Program-made: the position numbers and the translations under genes
The notes under the pieces: generated by a model
What the model saw: the letters and a program-made list of their open reading frames with translations, nothing else
Told to the model about the DNA's origin: nothing
The model's database searches: none
Assembly (NCBI GenBank): GCA_965230495.1
Contig: OZ246004.1
Coordinates: 1,116,001 to 1,180,000, forward strand
DNA from: JACJYM01 sp965230495
Lineage (GTDB): Bacteria > Bacteroidota > Bacteroidia > Chitinophagales > Saprospiraceae
DNA: 64,000 bases
Direction: 5' to 3'
Part shown: positions 1 through 9,366 of the stretch, piece by piece
Layout: every line of letters starts with the position of its first letter
Position numbering within the stretch: position 1 is the first letter of the stretch

Positions 1-1961
1 TTCGTTCCATCGCCATCAATATCTCCACTAGTAATAAAAGGTCCATTACGAGATTCCATATGAGGAATAAGGATTTGTGATTGAAAATCATTATAGGCAT
101 TTTCTTGATGTCGAAAATCAACACCCATTTCGGCAGTAATTTCTTTCACTAACGGATTTATTTGATGTATACTATGTCGTCCATTAACCTTTCCTTGGCT
201 TGCGTCGAATTTATATAAAGTATCTACGCCGATATCATATTCCTTTAACATCTTGCCATTTGAAAAGAAGATTATTAAAGAATCTAATTTGGATGCATTT
301 GCTAAACCGAAATGAATCATACTTTCAGAACACGATTGATATCCTCTCACGTTATGTAATTCTCCCACCTGCATCTGACCATTGTAAAATATCTTCACTG
401 AAGCATTGAGATCTATCATTTTACCATCAGTAATATTGAATCTAACCCAATGTCCCGATGCGATGTTATTCTGATAAATTTTGGCTTTATCATTTGTATT
501 TGATACAATTACATCTAGATCTCCATCATTATCCAAGTCCGCATAAGAAGCCCCAAATGAAAAACCACTATAATCAAAGCCCCATTCGATACTATTATCC
601 AAAAAACCAAGGTCACCATTGTTGCGAAAGGCGAAATTTGGAAGTTTTTCAACTTCTGTTTCCATCGCGAGTTGAAGTAAATCGACTTCCGCTTTATTTT
701 TCATTTTCTTCATTTTGGTATTAAAATCATTGTTCTTGATATTTCGATTAATACCATTGGTAACGAGAGCATCTTTAAACCCATCATTATCAATATCGGC
801 AAGCAAAATGCTCCAACTCCAATCTGTACTTGAAATTCCAGACAATTGTCCAATTTCAGAATATGGTAAGTTCTTTCCATTATTAAGCTGAAGGATATTA
901 GACATATACTGAAAGTGATTACCATTTGCCACATTTTTCCAGAATTGTTTGATATCCATGGATGGCATGTTGGTCTTGGATCTTACATGATCTTGTGATC
1001 GCATATCTAAAACGGCGATATCATATAATGTATCGTTATTGATATCTGCTATATCCATTCCCATAGAAGAATAAGACATATGTTTTAGTTTTTCAAAGGC
1101 CATGTTTTTAAAACTTCTACCTTGTTGGTTTATGAGCATTAGATCAGGTTTTTCGAAATCATTCGCTACGTAGATATCCGTCCAACCATCTTGATTAATA
1201 TCTACTGTAGAAAGTCCCAATCCAAAAGCATGCGGATAATTTCCAAGCGTTTCTTTTGTTACATCTTCAAAATGTCCATTCTTATTAAGATATAAATGAT
1301 CTTTAAAGACATAGGGTATATTGTTCTTATTAATATACTCTAGCTTCTGATCATATCTGTGAGAAGGAGCATTCATAACATATAAGTCCAAAAAACCATC
1401 TTTATTGAAATCGAAAAAAGAAGCTTGTGTTGTATGTCCTTGGTCATTAACACCATATTTTTCTGCACTTTCCGTAAATGTCAAATCACCATTATTGATA
1501 TATAATTTATTTGCTCGTAAATCTTCTTTTTCGGAATCTTTATTCCATGACATTTTACTAACATAAATATCGAGCCAACCATCATTATTAACATCAGCCA
1601 TGCAAATACCCGAAGACCAGCTTTCTTCACTAATCCCTGATGTGGAAGTGATATCTTCGAAATTGAAATCACCTTTATTGAGAAATAATTTATCCTCATT
1701 CATATTTCCACAAAAATATATGTCGATTAAGCCATCGTTGTTAACATCTCCAACACCCACGCCTGCACCGTTATAAATAGACTCCCATACCAAATGATGA
1801 TTATGCTCATTTTCCTTAACTATATTGGTAAAATCTACTCCAGTCTTGGAAGAAGCAAGGCTTACAAATTTTTTAAAACTCTTTTTATCAGTATCTTCTG
1901 AGCAAGAAATTAGAAGGAATACAATGAGAACAAATACTGTTCTGCAAATATTAATCTTCAT
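1..1961 (-). CDS. FG-GAP/VCBS repeat lipoprotein, ASPIC/UnbV (CRTAC1) family, partial
   Basis: The reading frame is open from an ATG at 1961 to the left edge, so about 653 N-terminal residues are seen and the 3' end is missing. The N-terminus is a lipoprotein signal ending LLISC (Cys20) followed by SEDTD, an acidic stretch typical of surface-exported Bacteroidota lipoproteins. It continues with an NGAGVGVGDVNNDGLIDIYF-type block and many further DxNxDGxxD calcium-binding FG-GAP loops, which form an integrin-like beta-propeller. It is a paralogue of the three large lipoproteins at 23594-33732 but lies outside that locus. By family it is a surface binding or scaffolding protein with no assigned catalytic role. 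Its own locus lies mostly left of the window. Confidence 0.85.
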   Translation of the reverse strand, partial: MKINICRTVFVLIVFLLISCSEDTDKKSFKKFVSLASSKTGVDFTNIVKENEHNHHLVWESIYNGAGVGVGDVNNDGLIDIYFCGNMNEDKLFLNKGDFNFEDITSTSGISEESWSSGICMADVNNDGWLDIYVSKMSWNKDSEKEDLRANKLYINNGDLTFTESAEKYGVNDQGHTTQASFFDFNKDGFLDLYVMNAPSHRYDQKLEYINKNNIPYVFKDHLYLNKNGHFEDVTKETLGNYPHAFGLGLSTVDINQDGWTDIYVANDFEKPDLMLINQQGRSFKNMAFEKLKHMSYSSMGMDIADINNDTLYDIAVLDMRSQDHVRSKTNMPSMDIKQFWKNVANGNHFQYMSNILQLNNGKNLPYSEIGQLSGISSTDWSWSILLADIDNDGFKDALVTNGINRNIKNNDFNTKMKKMKNKAEVDLLQLAMETEVEKLPNFAFRNNGDLGFLDNSIEWGFDYSGFSFGASYADLDNDGDLDVIVSNTNDKAKIYQNNIASGHWVRFNITDGKMIDLNASVKIFYNGQMQVGELHNVRGYQSCSESMIHFGLANASKLDSLIIFFSNGKMLKEYDIGVDTLYKFDASQGKVNGRHSIHQINPLVKEITAEMGVDFRHQENAYNDFQSQILIPHMESRNGPFITSGDIDGDGT

Positions 1962-2029
1962 ATTGATCATATATTGGAAAATATAATTGAATAAAGATAA
2001 TCACATAAGATAGTACCACAAAAGCTATA

Positions 2030-3280
2030 CTATAAATCTTTGTGATGTTCATCCCATGCCACATTTTCAATATTAACTTCTCCAACCTTGGTAAGTTTTC
2101 CAGAGGTACCGCCTTTGCTTTCTATTATTATTCCTTTCCATAATAAATTGCAATCATTGTGAAGTCTAGCAGATAATAAAATCAATTCGCCACCTGGTTT
2201 AATAGTAATAGATGAGCCCTCGGGCATAGAAGTTCTGCAACAGATGGTTAGTTTTCCTTTCGGTTCAACAACTATGTTGTTGTGTATATCTTTATAACCT
2301 TTCCATGAGACCGAATCCTTAATAGTGATAGTATGTTGAGTATCAAGTTTGCACCACGTTTTGATCAAAAGCTTTCTCCTTGGCGTATTTATATCCGACA
2401 TCATTAAGTTTATCTTACCTAATTGGCAGGGAGTTATGGCCATTTGACTATTATTATAGTCCATCATATTGTTGGATACTTTATCCTTGCACTTGCTATT
2501 GGTTTTGGACGGAGCCCAGCAATTAGGATGAGGTGGTGTATCTTCACAACCGTCATTTTTATACCAAGAATGACTTAATCCAAAAGAGTGCCCCACTTCA
2601 TGATTAAGATTTGTAGCCATCTTCCATGGTTTCATACCGTCATGAACAGGTCCTGTAATTTTAATTTTATTACCCAAAGAAACTCCTGAAGTATGGGGAC
2701 GGTAAGTTCTACTAGCTATACTGTCCGCATGATGAGGTAGTACAAATATATTAAGTATGGAGTCAGAGGCCGTATCATATTTCCGTATTACTTCTTTGCT
2801 GTAAATATTTCTAGCTTTCCCTTTTGAAACAACATAATACAAGGAATCATCATAATGATAATGAAGCCAGTTATTCGTTATACTGTCACTCGATAATACA
2901 TATCTATAATTTGCAGGAATCTTAGTAGTGTTATTTCCTATGGGCAAATTCATTTTAGCATTTTGTTTCAGTCTCGAATTCGCATTTTTTACAAGTTGAC
3001 GACACCACGATTCCGCATTTTCAAAAGGTATGTTATATTTTTTCGAAGTTGAATCCAAAAAAACGAAATTCATCCGTACCAAACGGTCATATAAAAACTC
3101 AACAGAATTGGTGTCAGGTACGTAATTTAAAGGATTTCTACAAGGAGATCTATAATTAGAAGCTCTTTCCTCTATTTGGAATATACGATCTGATTCAGAC
3201 CTTACTGTATACTTTGTGGTCTTTGAACCACAAGAACAGATAAAGATTAAGAAGCTCAGTATTAGAATATTCCGAACCAT
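2030..3280 (-). CDS. M43 (pappalysin)-like zinc metalloprotease lipoprotein
   Basis: A 416-residue predicted lipoprotein with signal MVRNILILSF...ICSC (lipobox Cys near 17). The metzincin zinc site HEVGHSFGLSH is at residues 227-237 (His227, Glu228, His231, His237). A Met-turn of the form NNMMDYNN follows at about 270-277. The Cys-rich stretch between them (GCEDTPP...C...C) matches M43/cytophagalysin-type proteases. The last 110 residues are repetitive beta-rich sequence with Ile/Val-x-Pro-x-Gly units, suggesting a small beta-helix or binding module. No T9SS C-terminal domain is evident, so membrane anchoring through the lipid is the likely fate. It follows fabG by 3 bases on the same strand, so it may be co-transcribed. 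The peptide substrate is unknown. Confidence 0.8.
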   Translation of the reverse strand: MVRNILILSFLIFICSCGSKTTKYTVRSESDRIFQIEERASNYRSPCRNPLNYVPDTNSVEFLYDRLVRMNFVFLDSTSKKYNIPFENAESWCRQLVKNANSRLKQNAKMNLPIGNNTTKIPANYRYVLSSDSITNNWLHYHYDDSLYYVVSKGKARNIYSKEVIRKYDTASDSILNIFVLPHHADSIASRTYRPHTSGVSLGNKIKITGPVHDGMKPWKMATNLNHEVGHSFGLSHSWYKNDGCEDTPPHPNCWAPSKTNSKCKDKVSNNMMDYNNSQMAITPCQLGKINLMMSDINTPRRKLLIKTWCKLDTQHTITIKDSVSWKGYKDIHNNIVVEPKGKLTICCRTSMPEGSSITIKPGGELILLSARLHNDCNLLWKGIIIESKGGTSGKLTKVGEVNIENVAWDEHHKDL

Positions 3281-3283
3281 ATT

Positions 3284-4030
3284 TTACACGTTCAGAGCAC
3301 CGCAAACGCTAAGCACCTGGCCTGAAACATAACTTGACATATCAGAACCTAAATAAATGCAGGCGTTTGCAATATCCTCTCCTGACCCTAATCTTTTCAA
3401 AGGAATATTATCGATATAAGCTTTAATTTGGTCTTCTGTCAGTTCATGTGTCATATCCGTCTCAATGAAACCCGGAGCAATAACATTGGATCGAATGCCT
3501 CGAGATCCAACTTCCTTAGCTACTGATTTAGAAAACCCGATAATTCCAGCTTTAGATGCAGCATAGTTAGCTTGTCCGGCATTACCAAAAACACCTACTA
3601 CACTACTCATATGAATAATAGAACCTCCCCTATTTTTCATCATTGGACGTATTACATTTTTGGTTAGGTTAAATATTGATTTAAGATTGACTTCCATTAC
3701 TCTATCCCATTGGTCTTCACTCATTCTGAGTAATAAATTATCCTTTGTAATACCCGCATTATTAATCAAAATATCAATCTTACCAAACTCTTTAAGCACA
3801 TCATTTACAAGTTGTACCGAATCTTCAAATTTGGCAGCATCAGATTTATAAGCTATAACTTTTGTACCAAATTCTTTCGTTCTTTCTACTACTTGATTTG
3901 CTCTATCTTCAGAGTTAATATATGTAAATGCTACATCTGCACCTGCTTCCGCAAACTTCATGACTATAGCCTCTCCAATTCCTCTGGAGCCACCAGTTAC
4001 AATTGCTGTTTTTCCTTCTAATACTTTCAT
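3284..4030 (-). CDS. fabG: 3-oxoacyl-[ACP] reductase FabG
   Basis: A 248-residue short-chain dehydrogenase that reduces 3-oxoacyl-ACP with NADPH in type II fatty acid elongation, in the cytoplasm. The N-terminal Rossmann motif TGGSRGIG, the structural motif NNAG and the catalytic Ser with Tyr-x-x-x-Lys (MSSVVGVFG...YAASK) are all present, and the length is normal for FabG. I use the ATG at 4030; a TTG one codon upstream at 4033 is less likely. A 118-base gap separates it from the epimerase gene upstream, and no perfect TAnnTTTG box was seen in that gap. Confidence 0.93.
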   Translation of the reverse strand: MKVLEGKTAIVTGGSRGIGEAIVMKFAEAGADVAFTYINSEDRANQVVERTKEFGTKVIAYKSDAAKFEDSVQLVNDVLKEFGKIDILINNAGITKDNLLLRMSEDQWDRVMEVNLKSIFNLTKNVIRPMMKNRGGSIIHMSSVVGVFGNAGQANYAASKAGIIGFSKSVAKEVGSRGIRSNVIAPGFIETDMTHELTEDQIKAYIDNIPLKRLGSGEDIANACIYLGSDMSSYVSGQVLSVCGALNV

Positions 4031-4151
4031 CAATTATACTTTTTTATTTGACATGATTATTTTTCTAAGTTATAGTCAGATAGAACTTACCTATCGTTCT
4101 TTCAATGTTTGAGAAAGTCCTTTTAGTAGGTTATTTAGTTTTTACCAATAG

Positions 4152-5123
4152 TTAAAAATACTTTCTCTTCATAAGATAGTTCTTCACATAATCATCAACT
4201 CCTTCTTCTAAACTGGTAAATTCTCCAGTATATCCAATATCTCGTAATTTTTTCATATTAGCTTCTGTGAAATATTGATATGTATCCCGGATATCAATAG
4301 GAGTATCAATGAAGTCAATATTTTCCTCTACCCCCATAGCATTAAAAGTAGCCTTGGTTAGATCTAAAAAAGATCTGGCCTTCCCTGTCCCAAGATTATA
4401 AATGCCACTATCAATATTCGTATTCTGTAGCAAGTACAACATCACTTTTACAACATCCTTTACATATATAAAATCACGCGACTGCATTCCATCTTTAACC
4501 TCTTTCTTATGTGACCTAAATAAATTCATCTTGCCTGTATCTGTAATTTGATTATAGGCATGATATATTACAGAAGCCATTCTTTTTTTATGATATTCAT
4601 TAGGCCCATACACATTAAAGAACCGAAGTCCGGCCCATTTCGATGGAGTATGTTTTTGTTTCAAAGCCCAATTGTCAAATTCTAGCTTACTATCTCCATA
4701 TGGATTAAGAGCTTTAAGAGATGAGCAAACGGAATGATCATCATCATATCCTAATTTACCATCGCCATAGGTTGCCGCACTAGAAGCATAAATCAGTTGA
4801 ATATCCTTCTCAGCACAGATTTCCCATATTTTTTTAGAATAATTAAGATTTAAATTATCAAAGATGGATTTATCCTGTTCAGCGGTATCCGTCCTTGCTC
4901 CAAGATGAAATACAAAGTCTATTTGACTTCCTGATTTTTTAAACCAGTCCAGAAATAAATCTCTATGTATCCAATCTCTAACTTCTTTGTTTTCCAGATT
5001 AACATTTTTGTAATCCTTATAGAAGTCATCTACAGCGATTATATCCCGCCGGTATCCTAATTCGTTTAACTTACCAATTAATACTGAACTTATGAACCCT
5101 AATGCTCCAGTGACAACAATCAT
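4152..5123 (-). CDS. hldD: ADP-L-glycero-D-manno-heptose 6-epimerase
   Basis: A 323-residue extended SDR. The family converts ADP-D-glycero- to ADP-L-glycero-D-manno-heptose for the LPS inner core. Diagnostic sequence includes VDDFY and HLGARTDT near the N-terminus, a YASSAATYGDG segment, the catalytic YGDSK tyrosine/lysine, and RFFNVYGPNEYHK with a conserved MASV. One oddity is that the dinucleotide-binding loop reads GALGFISS, so the third glycine expected in GxxGxxG is serine. The gene sits in an envelope cluster with the PASTA/Ddl genes upstream and fabG downstream. A UDP-glucose 4-epimerase-type enzyme is the alternative, but the heptose-epimerase motifs fit better. Confidence 0.88.
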   Translation of the reverse strand: MIVVTGALGFISSVLIGKLNELGYRRDIIAVDDFYKDYKNVNLENKEVRDWIHRDLFLDWFKKSGSQIDFVFHLGARTDTAEQDKSIFDNLNLNYSKKIWEICAEKDIQLIYASSAATYGDGKLGYDDDHSVCSSLKALNPYGDSKLEFDNWALKQKHTPSKWAGLRFFNVYGPNEYHKKRMASVIYHAYNQITDTGKMNLFRSHKKEVKDGMQSRDFIYVKDVVKVMLYLLQNTNIDSGIYNLGTGKARSFLDLTKATFNAMGVEENIDFIDTPIDIRDTYQYFTEANMKKLRDIGYTGEFTSLEEGVDDYVKNYLMKRKYF

Positions 5124-5135
5124 TATTTAAAGAGT

Positions 5136-5603
5136 TTATTGAACGGCTTCAAACATCAACTGAACCTCTTCTAGCGTGAATTTTCCAATCAATGCAGTTT
5201 GAAAAGTATATTCTTTATTCCCTTGGATTCTAACTACTCTAAAATCATAGTTTATTCGAGTTGAATCTACCTGTTTTTCAAAGATAAATCCATTATCATT
5301 CTCTTCTACAATCTTTGTAAAAAAAGGATTTGTCTTAGCCTCTACCTTTTTTTCTTCTACTATTGATTTAATATCAGAAGTAGTGGCGTCATTGCTAAAA
5401 ATTTGTAAATGATAATTGTCCTTTCCCTTAACAGTCAAATCCAACATAAAACCAAGGTCTGATTTTTTTACTTCAATTGAGTCAGGTGCTTTGATCTTGA
5501 TTGGAAAATCATAAGAAGTAAAATCCTTCTCAACTAACTTAGCTGATTTATCACCAGTACAGGCTGAAAAGCAGACAAGAAGTAGAAATATATACTTTTT
5601 CAT
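5136..5603 (-). CDS. hypothetical lipoprotein
   Basis: A 155-residue predicted lipoprotein: signal MKKYIFLLLVCFSAC with lipobox Cys15, then TGDKSAK and a soluble alpha/beta domain. I do not recognise a named family. The body alternates beta-rich segments (YHLQIFSNDATT, NDNGFIFEKQVD, YTFQTALIG). The residues just after the Cys are not acidic, so it may stay in the periplasm instead of being surface-exposed. It lies between the PASTA protein (54 bases upstream) and the heptose epimerase (12 bases downstream) on the same strand, suggesting one operon and an envelope role. Confidence 0.7.
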   Translation of the reverse strand: MKKYIFLLLVCFSACTGDKSAKLVEKDFTSYDFPIKIKAPDSIEVKKSDLGFMLDLTVKGKDNYHLQIFSNDATTSDIKSIVEEKKVEAKTNPFFTKIVEENDNGFIFEKQVDSTRINYDFRVVRIQGNKEYTFQTALIGKFTLEEVQLMFEAVQ

Positions 5604-5657
5604 TATAGATTATTAGTACTTAAATGTGTAATTAGCAACAAAGCTAACCAATAAAAT

Positions 5658-6470
5658 TTAATTACACTCCGAAGGCCTATTTTGAGTAATAGTTACATTG
5701 ATTTTTCCACCTTGCTCTAAAGTAGACTCTCCATCATGCAATGGATTTTGTCTTATAACATAGGCATTCTCAGGATCTGTGATTTCACCCAATTCGTTGA
5801 CATCACCTATCTCCAGATTACTACTTTCCAAATAAAACTGAGAAGCTGCTAACGTCTTACACTTTAAATCAGGTATCACAAATCTACCTCCTCCTCTTTC
5901 ACTCAATACAAATTCCAAAATATCTCCTTTTTCAATCTCTACATCTGTTTTTAGGACATTTTTACCAATTATTAAGTTTCCCTTATACCATACTTCCAAA
6001 ATGTAATCAGGTTCTCCCGGGTCATATCTTTTAGACTTTATCTTAGATTCTATTTCTCGGTAAGCCAGTTCCTCTTTCTTTTGTTGATAGTTAACACCAT
6101 ATAAAAGAGGTAAATCGGAAACCTTTATTTTATCAGCATTATATTTTGTCGTTCGAACATAGATCTTTCTATTTTCTTTGACCTTAGCTCCTGGTGTGGG
6201 ATTTTGAGAAAGTACAATACCTCCAGGTCGACCCACAACATGGATAGAATCTGTGACAATAATTTTAAAGGTTTCTTTGTTCGCTAATTTAGAAGCCTCG
6301 TTGACATGCAAATTAGTATAATCATCCAATACCAACTGCTGACCGTGATTAGTATATATTCGTAACCACATTAGTACCATAAATATTACTACTATTACAA
6401 AGAGCAACATTAGCAACAAGTGTTTAAGTAAATATTTGCTTGATAAAAATGCCAGTATTCGTTTTAACAT
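5658..6470 (-). CDS. PASTA-domain membrane protein
   Basis: A 270-residue protein with one N-terminal membrane anchor (about residues 17-37, very hydrophobic) and an extracytoplasmic part made of PASTA-like repeats. The repeats show IVLSQNPTPGAKV and YVIRQNPLHDGEST motifs, and a middle copy is more diverged. PASTA domains bind peptidoglycan or muropeptides in other proteins; no kinase domain is attached here. In Bacteroidota such a gene commonly sits beside ddl, as here. Its ATG overlaps the last 7 bases of the upstream ligase gene, so the two are translationally coupled, which supports a cell-wall role. Confidence 0.82.
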   Translation of the reverse strand: MLKRILAFLSSKYLLKHLLLMLLFVIVVIFMVLMWLRIYTNHGQQLVLDDYTNLHVNEASKLANKETFKIIVTDSIHVVGRPGGIVLSQNPTPGAKVKENRKIYVRTTKYNADKIKVSDLPLLYGVNYQQKKEELAYREIESKIKSKRYDPGEPDYILEVWYKGNLIIGKNVLKTDVEIEKGDILEFVLSERGGGRFVIPDLKCKTLAASQFYLESSNLEIGDVNELGEITDPENAYVIRQNPLHDGESTLEQGGKINVTITQNRPSECN

Positions 6471-9148
6471 AGTTTAACTTTCTCCTTATTATTTCTTTCT
6501 TCCGAAAAATTAAGTATTGTATCAATAAACTGAAAAGGTTTTAGATTTTCTAAAGCGGCCTGATGAAATATACATGTAGCTGGTGTCATTCCAGGGAGTG
6601 AATTAACCTCAATAATTATTGTTTCCACTTCCCCTGATTCATAAACTCTAACAAATGCATCCACTCGGGCATAACCTTCAACTTCTAAAATTCTTGCTGC
6701 TCTCTCAATATCCTTCTTAACTTGTAAAGTTACCAATTCATATTCAGTTTTATTACTACCAAATCGAGCAGGGGTAATATTTTGGCCTTCTCCTGCCAAA
6801 AATTTTTCTTCAAGACTTAGTATGGAGCCCGAAGACAATGCCTCTGAGGGCTCAAATATTGTATATTGCAATTCATCGTCTCTATATTTCGTCATCAATC
6901 CAACCGTTATTTCCATAAACTGGTTTGCTCCATTAGGTTGAATGAGTTGTTCTATAAGTACTTGTTTCTTCTTAGGAAACTCATCATTCTCCTCAATTCC
7001 GACTTTTATTCTATCGTTATCCGTTAGTAAAATCTTATCCCTAAATATTACTTCCAAGTAATTCGTTAAAGCTTGTCTGTCATCAATTTTTAATACTGCA
7101 GAACTACAACCATCATCAACTGGCTTGACTATCAAAGGGTAACTAAATTGTTTTTCAATAAGATTACAAACATTCACAGGATTTAATATCCATTCTTCCC
7201 GATCAATTAATGATTGGCGTGCAACGGTAAAACCTTCTTTTGCCAAACGTTGTAGTGTATCAAATTTATTAATAGTTATTCTGGAAGAGTTTTCGTGTGA
7301 GCCATTATATGGTATTTGATGCTCCGAAAGTTTGACCTGTATAGATCCATCTTCACCCGGTCTGCCATGCAGAGCAATAAAAACGGAATCAACTTCGGTT
7401 CTCAAATCCGCAAATGAAATCTCCTCTGGAATAAGAATACTATGATGGCTTTTATACTTTTCCATTATATCCTTCGCTTCCAAGCGTATTTCTTCAATGA
7501 TATGGTGTGTTTTGAATTGGGCTATTTTTTCTTTGATATCATCGGCATTATCCTTAAGTAATAAGCTGATGGGAATCTTATATAAAGTATATCCATTTGA
7601 ATCCCCAGCTAGAAAGATTGGAATAGGCTCATATTCCTTTGTCGAAGCCAATTTTTCGTATATGTTTCTACCACTCTCTACAGAAATATGACGTTCAAAT
7701 GAATATCCTCCCAAAATAACTCCTACTCTCTTCTTTTTACCTTCTACATCCTTAGTTCGTGTTAACTTTTCATCCAATTGGTTAAGAAGACTTGAATAAG
7801 AAACATGTGTGGTGCTATTTGTTATTCTTTCATATAAAGAAGTACGAATGATATATGTCAGAAATTGAGAAGGATTTAGTCCAATTTCCGCGGCCTGATG
7901 GAAAAAGAACGAGGAGGGCAACATTCCACTTGTCGTATTAGGATCATTGAGATAAATACGCCCATCTTCACATAAAAAGCCATCTATTCTGGCATAAGTA
8001 TTAAATTGTAAAAATTCAAAAAGGCGACAACATTCGCCTCTGATATTTCTTAAGTCCTTATCTGATACATCAATGGGCGTAACCTTTCGCGACAAGCCTG
8101 GCAAGTACTTTGATTTATAATCAAATAGAGCAGAATTCTTTATAATTTCGGTAGGAGGAAGAGCAATACTTTCTCCATTTTCTCCTCTAAGAACAATACA
8201 GGAAAACTCTTTTCCATAAATAAATGACTCTACGATAACTTTACTCTCATTGTCTAAGGCTTCTAAAACAAAGATTGAGTCATCCGATTCGTTTAAAATA
8301 GCTTCAAGTGCGGCAGGATGATATACTACTTTCCCATTACAATTCATTGGATATCCTAATCCTTCTCGAATATCAGATATGGAATTAATAAGTCTTGTTT
8401 TTCCATCCTTATTAAGATTATTCCACTCTATTTTTGAAATATTCTTGCGAAAAAAGGCTTTGTCTACTGCCCTTTTAAAATCTACTTCATTTGACTCCTT
8501 TAAAATAGTAACTCCAATAGATGAACCCTGATTTGAAGGCCTAATAACTAAAGGAAAACCAATCTTCTCTAAGCATTCCTGATAGAGCCTTTCATTAGTT
8601 TCTTTCCATTCAGTTCTCTTTATCACACTTACTTCAGGAGTTTCAAATCCAGCTTTCTCCATTAAAGATTTCTGCACGCTTTTATCAATACCTATTGAGC
8701 ATGGTAAAATCCCACTACCGGTGTAAGGAATATCATAAAGTTCCAATAAAGCTTGAATCTGTCCATCTTCACCAAATCTTCCATGAAGAGCCAAAAAAGC
8801 GATGTCAAAATGATTTGAAAAATTAGAAGGAATGATCTCTTCTCCAACCTCTTTAATCAGATTCATGTATTCTGATTCATCCAAGTTTTCTAAACTTTCA
8901 ACATATATCTGATATTCGTTGATGGCACTCGGAATATGACCGGCCGGAGGATAAAAATCGCGAATAGTACCTTTATATACATATTGCCAATTCAATTTCA
9001 CAAATCTTTTGTTGGTATCGATAAAAATGGGAACTGGTTCAAATATTGCTTTATTTAAATTATCATAAACCGTTCTTCCACCCGCAAAAGAAATTTCTCG
9101 TTCTCTTGAAGGGCCTCCAAATAATATTCCAACACGAAGTCTTTCCAT
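6464..9148 (-). CDS. ddl: tandem D-alanine--D-alanine ligase (two fused Ddl units)
   Basis: An 894-residue protein with two complete Ddl-like ATP-grasp units, where Ddl is normally about 300-370 residues. Unit 1 (about 5-440) has FGGPSREREIS, ALHGRFGEDG, RPSNQGSSIG, FDYKSKY, ARID and a metal-binding segment NDPNTTSGM in which the usual Glu is Asp402. It also carries an insertion at about 225-300. Unit 2 (about 474-885) has LGGYSFERHIS, ALHGRPGEDG, GYARVD and a canonical EVNSLPGMT (Glu847, Asn849), but its serine loop (DDGCSSAV) and its Tyr-loop (LEEKF) are altered. The reaction by family is ATP-dependent D-Ala-D-Ala formation for peptidoglycan. A TATGTTTG box lies about 25 bases upstream of the ATG. 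Whether both halves are active is not visible. Confidence 0.88.
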   Translation of the reverse strand: MERLRVGILFGGPSREREISFAGGRTVYDNLNKAIFEPVPIFIDTNKRFVKLNWQYVYKGTIRDFYPPAGHIPSAINEYQIYVESLENLDESEYMNLIKEVGEEIIPSNFSNHFDIAFLALHGRFGEDGQIQALLELYDIPYTGSGILPCSIGIDKSVQKSLMEKAGFETPEVSVIKRTEWKETNERLYQECLEKIGFPLVIRPSNQGSSIGVTILKESNEVDFKRAVDKAFFRKNISKIEWNNLNKDGKTRLINSISDIREGLGYPMNCNGKVVYHPAALEAILNESDDSIFVLEALDNESKVIVESFIYGKEFSCIVLRGENGESIALPPTEIIKNSALFDYKSKYLPGLSRKVTPIDVSDKDLRNIRGECCRLFEFLQFNTYARIDGFLCEDGRIYLNDPNTTSGMLPSSFFFHQAAEIGLNPSQFLTYIIRTSLYERITNSTTHVSYSSLLNQLDEKLTRTKDVEGKKKRVGVILGGYSFERHISVESGRNIYEKLASTKEYEPIPIFLAGDSNGYTLYKIPISLLLKDNADDIKEKIAQFKTHHIIEEIRLEAKDIMEKYKSHHSILIPEEISFADLRTEVDSVFIALHGRPGEDGSIQVKLSEHQIPYNGSHENSSRITINKFDTLQRLAKEGFTVARQSLIDREEWILNPVNVCNLIEKQFSYPLIVKPVDDGCSSAVLKIDDRQALTNYLEVIFRDKILLTDNDRIKVGIEENDEFPKKKQVLIEQLIQPNGANQFMEITVGLMTKYRDDELQYTIFEPSEALSSGSILSLEEKFLAGEGQNITPARFGSNKTEYELVTLQVKKDIERAARILEVEGYARVDAFVRVYESGEVETIIIEVNSLPGMTPATCIFHQAALENLKPFQFIDTILNFSEERNNKEKVKLC

Positions 9149-9173
9149 TATGTAGTATAGATATTTCTATTCA

Positions 9174-9181
9174 CAAACATA
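9174..9181 (-). promoter_or_regulatory. Bacteroidota -7 box upstream of ddl
   Basis: Read on the minus strand this is TATGTTTG, a perfect TAnnTTTG match, 25 bases before the ddl ATG. It would give a leader of about 20 bases for the ddl-PASTA-lipoprotein-hldD run. No clear -33 TTG was seen at the usual spacing. Confidence 0.5.
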
Positions 9182-9291
9182 TATAATAAATTTTTATTAT
9201 AAGTATATTAATAAATGTATTAGTCAGAACAAAAATTCAACTATTCAGTTATTTATTATATAATTTAAATATAAAGTAATATTAGAATTTA

Positions 9292-9299
9292 TATTTTTG
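9292..9299 (+). promoter_or_regulatory. candidate -7 box for the Asp-box protein gene
   Basis: TATTTTTG matches TAnnTTTG on the plus strand, 67 bases before the GTG start at 9367. With the minus-strand box at 9174 it would make the 218-base gap 9149-9366 a divergent promoter region. The region is very AT-rich, so a chance match is possible. Confidence 0.35.
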
Positions 9300-9366
9300 T
9301 TTAAAGGCAATCTGGATGCAATATATTTTGTTCCAATCACTTATTTACTAACTTAATTTATTTGCT

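Noticed and set aside
7497..7691. Small plus-strand open frames inside ddl and other large minus-strand genes
   Set aside because: They lie antisense to conserved coding sequence, have no family resemblance and no promoter box; they are shadow frames.
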